DNA of 9,521 nt, from assembly GCA_039029915.1 (NCBI GenBank), contig JBCCFD010000325.1, forward strand, positions 1 to 9,521, in the 5' to 3' direction. Below are positions 6,564-9,521 of this stretch, one piece after another. Positions within the stretch are counted from its first letter, which is position 1. The number at the start of each line of letters is the position of its first letter. Source of the stretch: QQUD01 sp039029915. Its GTDB lineage: Bacteria; Chloroflexota; Anaerolineae; Promineifilales; Promineifilaceae. Position numbers and translations under genes: made by a program. The notes under the pieces are model-generated. The model was not told the origin of the DNA. It saw only the letters and a program-made list of their open reading frames with translations, and searched no databases.

Positions 6564-8231
6564 ACAGCAGTGCCCGCTATTTCGACAGAAACATGATGAA
6601 GTAATTTCAACGTTTGCCGTTGCTTGAGCCAACTCAAGCTGGGCTTTTATCTCCTTAGCTGCCTCATTGTTCCCAAGCGTTTCTAAACATTCAGCATATC
6701 CATGTAGGCTCCAAACGTTGTTGGGATGTTGTGACGGCCGTACCAAGGTATCGTCCAGCCCCAAATCGGCGCGATAAACGGCCGTTGCTTCCTCGACATG
6801 CCCCTGCTCAAGCAAAAGAGCGCCCAGCGCGTGTCGTGGTGGTTGCATCCAAGGCCACGGCTCCGTGTAGCTCAAGCCATCATAGAGCGATACCGTTCGG
6901 CGAAGATGTGAAAACGCATCGTCGTAATTGGCTTTGCGATACTCAAGCTCGCCAGCCAGCATCGCCTCCGCCACTTTGAGAACCTCTAAGCAGCTGTTAT
7001 TGAAGACAATGCGTTCTTCAGGAACGCGCGTAACGGCCGTTTTAAACAAAGCCTGCTGTTTCTCTGCATTTTCGATATCGCCTGTGGCGGCAAAAGCAAC
7101 GCCCTTGCCATAGTGCCACATTGCAGTTGTGACGCAGTAGAGCTCTTGATCCTCAGGCATTGGCTCATCAATAATCTCTTGCCATTTACCAAATCGGATA
7201 TAAACATGCACCTTCATCCCGCTGTACCCTTCAAGATAGTTAACAAGATACTCGTGCTCAACTTGAAGTGCCCCTTCAGGGATATTTTCAACAATTTCAT
7301 CGGCAGCCCGAAGGGCAGCATCATAATCACCCATGAAGAGGGCTGAATAAATTTGAAAATGTAAGTTGTGTAATCGGTAGATGGTGTTGACACTAAGGCG
7401 GTCGTCATGCGCGAGATATTTATAATCCGCGACAGTGGCTTGGCGGTTGGCGTTGAGCGACTTCTCGTAAAGGCCGCAAAGAATGTAAACGTGAGACGGC
7501 ATATGAACCAAATGGCCGCAATCCGGCACAAGAGTAAGCAGCGTGTCGCACGCTTTCAAAGCTTTTTCTGGCTCATGAGACATTTCACGGATGTGAATAA
7601 AGAAATGGAGTAAACCAGGATGTTGAACTTCTCCATGCGCCTCGATTCGGGCAAACGCTTTTTCAATAATGTCTAATGCCTCTGCTGTGTCAGCCCCATC
7701 TGCAGGCGTGCGTGCTTCGAGGTTCCACAACTGCCAAGGGGTACGGCACATTAACGCTTCTGCTGTAAGGGCGCACACATCATCATCTTCGGGGAATTGA
7801 GCATATACTTCGCGCATTGCATTGGCGTAGGCGGTGTCCCACTCTGCAAAGTCTGGCTCCCCACCTAGCTCGCTAACGGGAAAACGGGCAATAAGGGCTG
7901 TGGTGAGAGCTTGCTCAACGGCCGTTCCTCCTTCTGCTAGCTTTTGAGCCTTTCTTGAATACTCAAACGTGTCGGCCAATGCTTGGGGCAACTGATCTTC
8001 TGCGTAATCTGTCCACGGCATGTTGTAGTAAGGACCAAGGGCGTACGCCAAGCCCCAATACCCCATGGCGCACTCTGGATCATGCTTCAACACCTTTTTA
8101 AAACAGCGCAACGCTTCAATAAAGTGAAACCCATAGCACCAGTTAAGCCCCCGATTGAACCAAACCTCTGCTTCTGGTGAGTGGGTTGTAATTGAACGAC
8201 TGTAAGGGCCTAAGTTGAAGTAGTTGTCCAT
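6561..8231 (-). CDS. TPR-like helical-repeat protein with a His-rich core and a Cys/His-rich C-terminal tail
   Basis: A 556-residue protein with no signal peptide or membrane segment, so probably cytoplasmic. The N-terminal SPEAEVWFNRGLNWCYGFHFIEALRCFKKVLKHDPECAMGYWGLAYALGP (18-66) reads as TPR helices, and further TPR-like units lie around 222-262, 299-317 and 464-535. The middle carries many histidines: HPGLLHFFIH (204-213), H219 and GHLVHMPSHVYI (239-250). I recall this GHLVHMPSH motif from a widespread, functionally uncharacterised group of bacterial TPR proteins. The tail SCFCRNSGHCC (546-556) packs four cysteines and a histidine into the last eleven residues, suggesting metal or redox chemistry. 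ATG 8231 has AAGGA nine bases upstream. It is divergent from an AhpD-like gene 162 bp away and convergent with the LacI-type regulator gene. Codons at three places coincide with the palindrome AACGGCCGTT. Function unknown. Confidence 0.85.
   Translation of the reverse strand: MDNYFNLGPYSRSITTHSPEAEVWFNRGLNWCYGFHFIEALRCFKKVLKHDPECAMGYWGLAYALGPYYNMPWTDYAEDQLPQALADTFEYSRKAQKLAEGGTAVEQALTTALIARFPVSELGGEPDFAEWDTAYANAMREVYAQFPEDDDVCALTAEALMCRTPWQLWNLEARTPADGADTAEALDIIEKAFARIEAHGEVQHPGLLHFFIHIREMSHEPEKALKACDTLLTLVPDCGHLVHMPSHVYILCGLYEKSLNANRQATVADYKYLAHDDRLSVNTIYRLHNLHFQIYSALFMGDYDAALRAADEIVENIPEGALQVEHEYLVNYLEGYSGMKVHVYIRFGKWQEIIDEPMPEDQELYCVTTAMWHYGKGVAFAATGDIENAEKQQALFKTAVTRVPEERIVFNNSCLEVLKVAEAMLAGELEYRKANYDDAFSHLRRTVSLYDGLSYTEPWPWMQPPRHALGALLLEQGHVEEATAVYRADLGLDDTLVRPSQHPNNVWSLHGYAECLETLGNNEAAKEIKAQLELAQATANVEITSSCFCRNSGHCC
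6777..6786. repeat. Iterated palindrome AACGGCCGTT, copy 1
   Basis: Perfect 10-bp palindrome inside the TPR gene, where it encodes Thr-Ala-Val. A shorter ACGGCCGT copy lies close by at 6734-6741, read in a different frame (Val-Arg-Pro-Ser). Confidence 0.7.
7032..7041. repeat. Iterated palindrome AACGGCCGTT, copy 2
   Basis: Perfect 10-bp palindrome inside the TPR gene, coding Thr-Ala-Val at residues 398-400. Confidence 0.7.
7917..7926. repeat. Iterated palindrome AACGGCCGTT, copy 3
   Basis: Perfect 10-bp palindrome inside the TPR gene, coding Thr-Ala-Val at residues 103-105. Confidence 0.7.
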
Positions 8232-8262
8232 TTTGGGGAGTCCTTTTTGGTGGGCTGGTTAT

Positions 8263-8295
8263 TTGTTATTGGTATATTGGTGTACTTGTTATTGG
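8263..8295. repeat. Short direct repeat TTGTTATTGG x2, with an inverted GTTATTGG match nearby
   Basis: TTGTTATTGG occurs at 8263-8272 and 8286-8295 (23 bp apart). The inverse of its last eight bases, CCAATAAC, is at 8349-8356. GGCTGG/CCAGCC (8253/8330) and GTTATTTG/CAAATAAC (8258/8335) also recur in inverse form. All fall in the spacer between the divergent TPR and AhpD-like genes. They may be regulator sites or simply low-complexity AT-rich sequence. Confidence 0.4.
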
Positions 8296-8302
8296 AGGGG
8301 TG

Positions 8303-8332
8303 ATTGTAGCTGATTACCTAATCATTTGACCA
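8303..8332 (-). promoter_or_regulatory. Putative promoter of the TPR gene
   Basis: On the minus strand TGGTCA (8332-8327), an 18-bp spacer and TACAAT (8308-8303) make a weak-to-moderate sigma70-like match. It would give a leader of roughly 65 nt. The -35 box overlaps a plus-strand TTGACC (8326-8331) that could serve the AhpD-like gene, although I see no good -10 for that one. Confidence 0.3.
8311..8324. promoter_or_regulatory. Operator-like palindrome between the divergent TPR and AhpD-like genes
   Basis: TGATTA-CC-TAATCA is a perfect 6-2-6 inverted repeat. It sits almost at the midpoint of the 162-bp spacer (8232-8393) and between the putative -35 and -10 boxes of the TPR promoter. This is an ideal place for a repressor that controls both genes. 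No regulator gene adjoins the pair, so the binding protein is unknown. Confidence 0.45.
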
Positions 8333-8393
8333 GCCAAATAACGAATGACCAATAACTGTTTTATCAACTTAAAAATTAAACAAGGAGATTCAT

Positions 8394-8960
8394 GTGACTT
8401 GGATAAAAACGATTCAGCCAGAAAACGCGACTGGGGAACTAAAGGATATCTACGAACAGACCAAATCGCCGCACGGTACCTATGACAATGTGTACATCTC
8501 TAAAAGCTTACGGCCGAAAATGATTTTGGGTCACGATACGCTGTATCGGAGTGTGCTGCACAATGATGATTTAACGCTGCCGCTGTGGTTTTTGGAGCTT
8601 ATAGCAACTTACACCAGCATTCTCAACAACTGTCTTTATGCGGCAACCCACCACGGCTCAAACTACCGAAACTTGCTGGATGATCCGACAAAAGCCGCCC
8701 AAATTGATGCGGCTATGGGGATGGACCGGTTCGAACTGGTGTTTTCGGGCAAAGAGCTTGAATTTTTGCGATACACGCGCAAGTTAACCTTGACCCCCGG
8801 CGACATTGTGAAAGCGGATATCGAAGCGATGCGGACCGCTGGGGCTGAGGATGGCGAAATTTTGGAAGTAAACCAGACGTGCGCCTGCTGGAATTACTCA
8901 AACCGCTCCCTTTCGGGGCTGGGGGTAGATATTGGTGATGATCGGGTGGGGTTTTATTAA
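8394..8960 (+). CDS. AhpD/carboxymuconolactone-decarboxylase-family protein with altered active-site cysteines
   Basis: A 188-residue soluble protein resembling peroxidase-related AhpD-like enzymes, which normally reduce peroxides through a CxxC pair near a His and a Glu. Here the motif region reads ELIATYTSILNNCLYAATHHG (68-88, Glu68 included). Glu68, Cys80 and His87 match AhpD Glu118, Cys130 and His137, but the second cysteine, AhpD Cys133, is Ala83. The codon is GCG, so a single sequencing error is unlikely. A CACW at 163-166 adds two cysteines near the C-terminus, just before the family-like NRSLSGLGVDI. The start is GTG 8394 with AAGGAG six bases upstream; the ATG two bases earlier runs directly into TGA. 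The stop codon TAA is the first three bases of a 95-bp inverted-repeat element. The gene is divergent from the TPR gene, suggesting shared regulation. Activity may be thiol-based but non-canonical, or lost. Confidence 0.85.
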   Translation: MTWIKTIQPENATGELKDIYEQTKSPHGTYDNVYISKSLRPKMILGHDTLYRSVLHNDDLTLPLWFLELIATYTSILNNCLYAATHHGSNYRNLLDDPTKAAQIDAAMGMDRFELVFSGKELEFLRYTRKLTLTPGDIVKADIEAMRTAGAEDGEILEVNQTCACWNYSNRSLSGLGVDIGDDRVGFY

Positions 8961-9052
8961 CTGATGTTACGCAATACACGCAAAATAACTGACTGTCATA
9001 GTGTTCGAAATGACCAGCTTTCTATCAAAGGGCAAGTGCGTAACATCAGTTA
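8958..9052. repeat. 95-bp element with perfect 16-bp terminal inverted repeats (MITE-like or bidirectional terminator)
   Basis: The two ends, TAACTGATGTTACGCA (8958-8973) and TGCGTAACATCAGTTA (9037-9052), are perfect inverse copies enclosing 63 bases. Inside, GTCAT (8995-8999) and ATGAC (9010-9014) can pair around a TTCGAA centre, so one strand could fold into a long interrupted hairpin. The element lies between the convergent AhpD-like and hydrolase genes and supplies the TAA stop of the former. Seen as DNA, it resembles a small non-autonomous transposon relic: the ends start with TA, but no longer target duplication is evident. Seen as RNA, it could end transcription in both directions. No coding capacity is visible. 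Confidence 0.75.
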
Positions 9053-9066
9053 TTCATTGATAATGG

Positions 9067-9521
9067 TCAATCGGTGAGGGCTTGATAAACGGCCGTTCTC
9101 AACAATTTCCTGATCGGATAATGCCCCGATGGAATGCACTGGGTCATATTGATCACAATCATCTCCTCTTGGGGATCAATCCAAAAGACTGTTTCGGCAT
9201 AGCCACCCCAGCCGTGATCGCCGTTGGAGCCCATAATGCCCGATTGTGTAATATCGACCATGGGGCTGACGCCTAGACCAAAACCGAGCCCATAAAATGG
9301 ATCGCTAAACTCAAAAGTGACGGGCATTAACTCTGGTGATAAATGATTCATGCGCATACGCTCGACGGTTTTACGTCCCAAACTGCGGACCCCATCAAGC
9401 TCCCCTTTGTTGAGTAAGCATTGGGCAAACCGGAAATAATCGCCAATCGTGGAGACCATGCCTGCGCCGCCTGAGTAAACGCTGACAGGGGGAAGATAGC
9501 TGCTGGTTTCTGGTTTGTCTA
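9067..9521 (-). CDS. Serine beta-lactamase-like hydrolase/esterase, C-terminal part, open at window edge
   Basis: The visible 150 residues are the C-terminal part of a class-C beta-lactamase/penicillin-binding-protein-like serine hydrolase. SGGAGMVSTIGDYFRFAQCLLNKGELDGVRSL at about 16-47 of the visible part is a strongly characteristic stretch of this family. The third active-site motif appears as HGWGG (102-106), the Trp-Gly-Gly form seen in esterases such as EstB rather than the KTG of true beta-lactamases, followed by the typical FWIDP (112-116) and NMTQ (124-127). The SxxK and YxN motifs should lie beyond the right edge. An esterase or peptidase role is therefore more likely than antibiotic resistance. 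The stop codon is TGA at 9069-9067. A copy of the palindrome AACGGCCGTT (9088-9097) lies in the last codons, again as Thr-Ala-Val. Confidence 0.88.
   Translation of the reverse strand, partial: DKPETSSYLPPVSVYSGGAGMVSTIGDYFRFAQCLLNKGELDGVRSLGRKTVERMRMNHLSPELMPVTFEFSDPFYGLGFGLGVSPMVDITQSGIMGSNGDHGWGGYAETVFWIDPQEEMIVINMTQCIPSGHYPIRKLLRTAVYQALTD
9088..9097. repeat. Iterated palindrome AACGGCCGTT, copy 4
   Basis: Perfect 10-bp palindrome in the 3' end of the hydrolase gene, again coding Thr-Ala-Val. A further shortened copy, ACGGCCGT, is far away at 3123-3130 in the DppB-like gene. Confidence 0.7.

Noticed and set aside
7214..7531. Second minus-strand frame inside the TPR gene
   Set aside because: Out-of-frame overlap with a 556-codon gene that shows clear helical-repeat structure; the overlapping frame looks compositionally random.
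8713..8979. Minus-strand frame opposite the AhpD-like gene
   Set aside because: Antisense to a conserved family protein, without SD or domain features.
9067..9459. Treating the beta-lactamase-like gene as starting at the Met codon at 9459
   Set aside because: The frame stays open to the window edge, and the family motif SGGAG continues upstream of that Met, so the gene is truncated by the window, not short.
9067..9521. Antibiotic-resistance beta-lactamase
   Set aside because: The third motif is HGWGG rather than KTG, which fits esterase-type members of the family; the SxxK and YxN motifs are not in view.

Overview
This 9.5-kb window looks like a bacterial chromosome segment, most likely from a member of the Chloroflexota. 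The main clue is the substrate-binding lipoprotein at 3627-5279. Right after its lipobox cysteine comes a long repetitive Val/Glu/Thr linker (EVEVEVEVTRVV followed by VTETEIVTEE repeats), a style I associate with Chloroflexota binding proteins. This assignment is an inference from protein style, not from a marker gene. GC content looks moderate, and no tRNA, rRNA, CRISPR array or transposase gene is visible.

Left part (1-5529): a complete-looking peptide/opine-type ABC importer operon on the minus strand. It is read in the order solute-binding lipoprotein (3627-5279), DppB/OppB-like permease (2483-3433), DppC/OppC-like permease (1556-2455), then a fused double ATPase (1-1559, C-terminus cut by the window edge). 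The ATPase start overlaps the permease stop as ATGA. A 10-bp stem hairpin separates the binding-protein gene from the permease genes. Divergently transcribed is a LacI-family repressor gene (5530-6537). The 250-bp region between them is unusually readable. It holds back-to-back sigma70-type promoters whose -35 boxes overlap on opposite strands, two copies of one lac-operator-like 13-mer in opposite orientation (one over each predicted transcription start), a 5' mRNA hairpin, and a third perfect palindrome (GAAAACGTTTTC) between the repressor's ribosome binding site and its start codon. LacI control of a family-5 binding-protein transporter hints at oligosaccharide or glycoside uptake rather than peptides.

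Right part (6561-9521): a 556-residue TPR-like helical-repeat protein on the minus strand with a histidine-rich core and a Cys/His-rich C-terminal tail. Divergent from it is a small AhpD/carboxymuconolactone-decarboxylase-family protein (8394-8960) that has lost one of the two canonical active-site cysteines and carries a CxC elsewhere. A 14-bp palindrome lies in the spacer between them. Then come a 95-bp element with perfect 16-bp inverted ends whose left end supplies the stop codon of the AhpD-like gene, and the C-terminal part of a serine beta-lactamase-like hydrolase/esterase (9067-9521, minus strand, open at the right edge).

The palindrome ACGGCCGT occurs six times in the window, four times in the extended form AACGGCCGTT. 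That is far more than chance predicts and suggests a genome-wide iterated palindrome. The strongest leads are this palindrome, the mirror-symmetric LacI control region, and the cysteine-altered AhpD/TPR gene pair.
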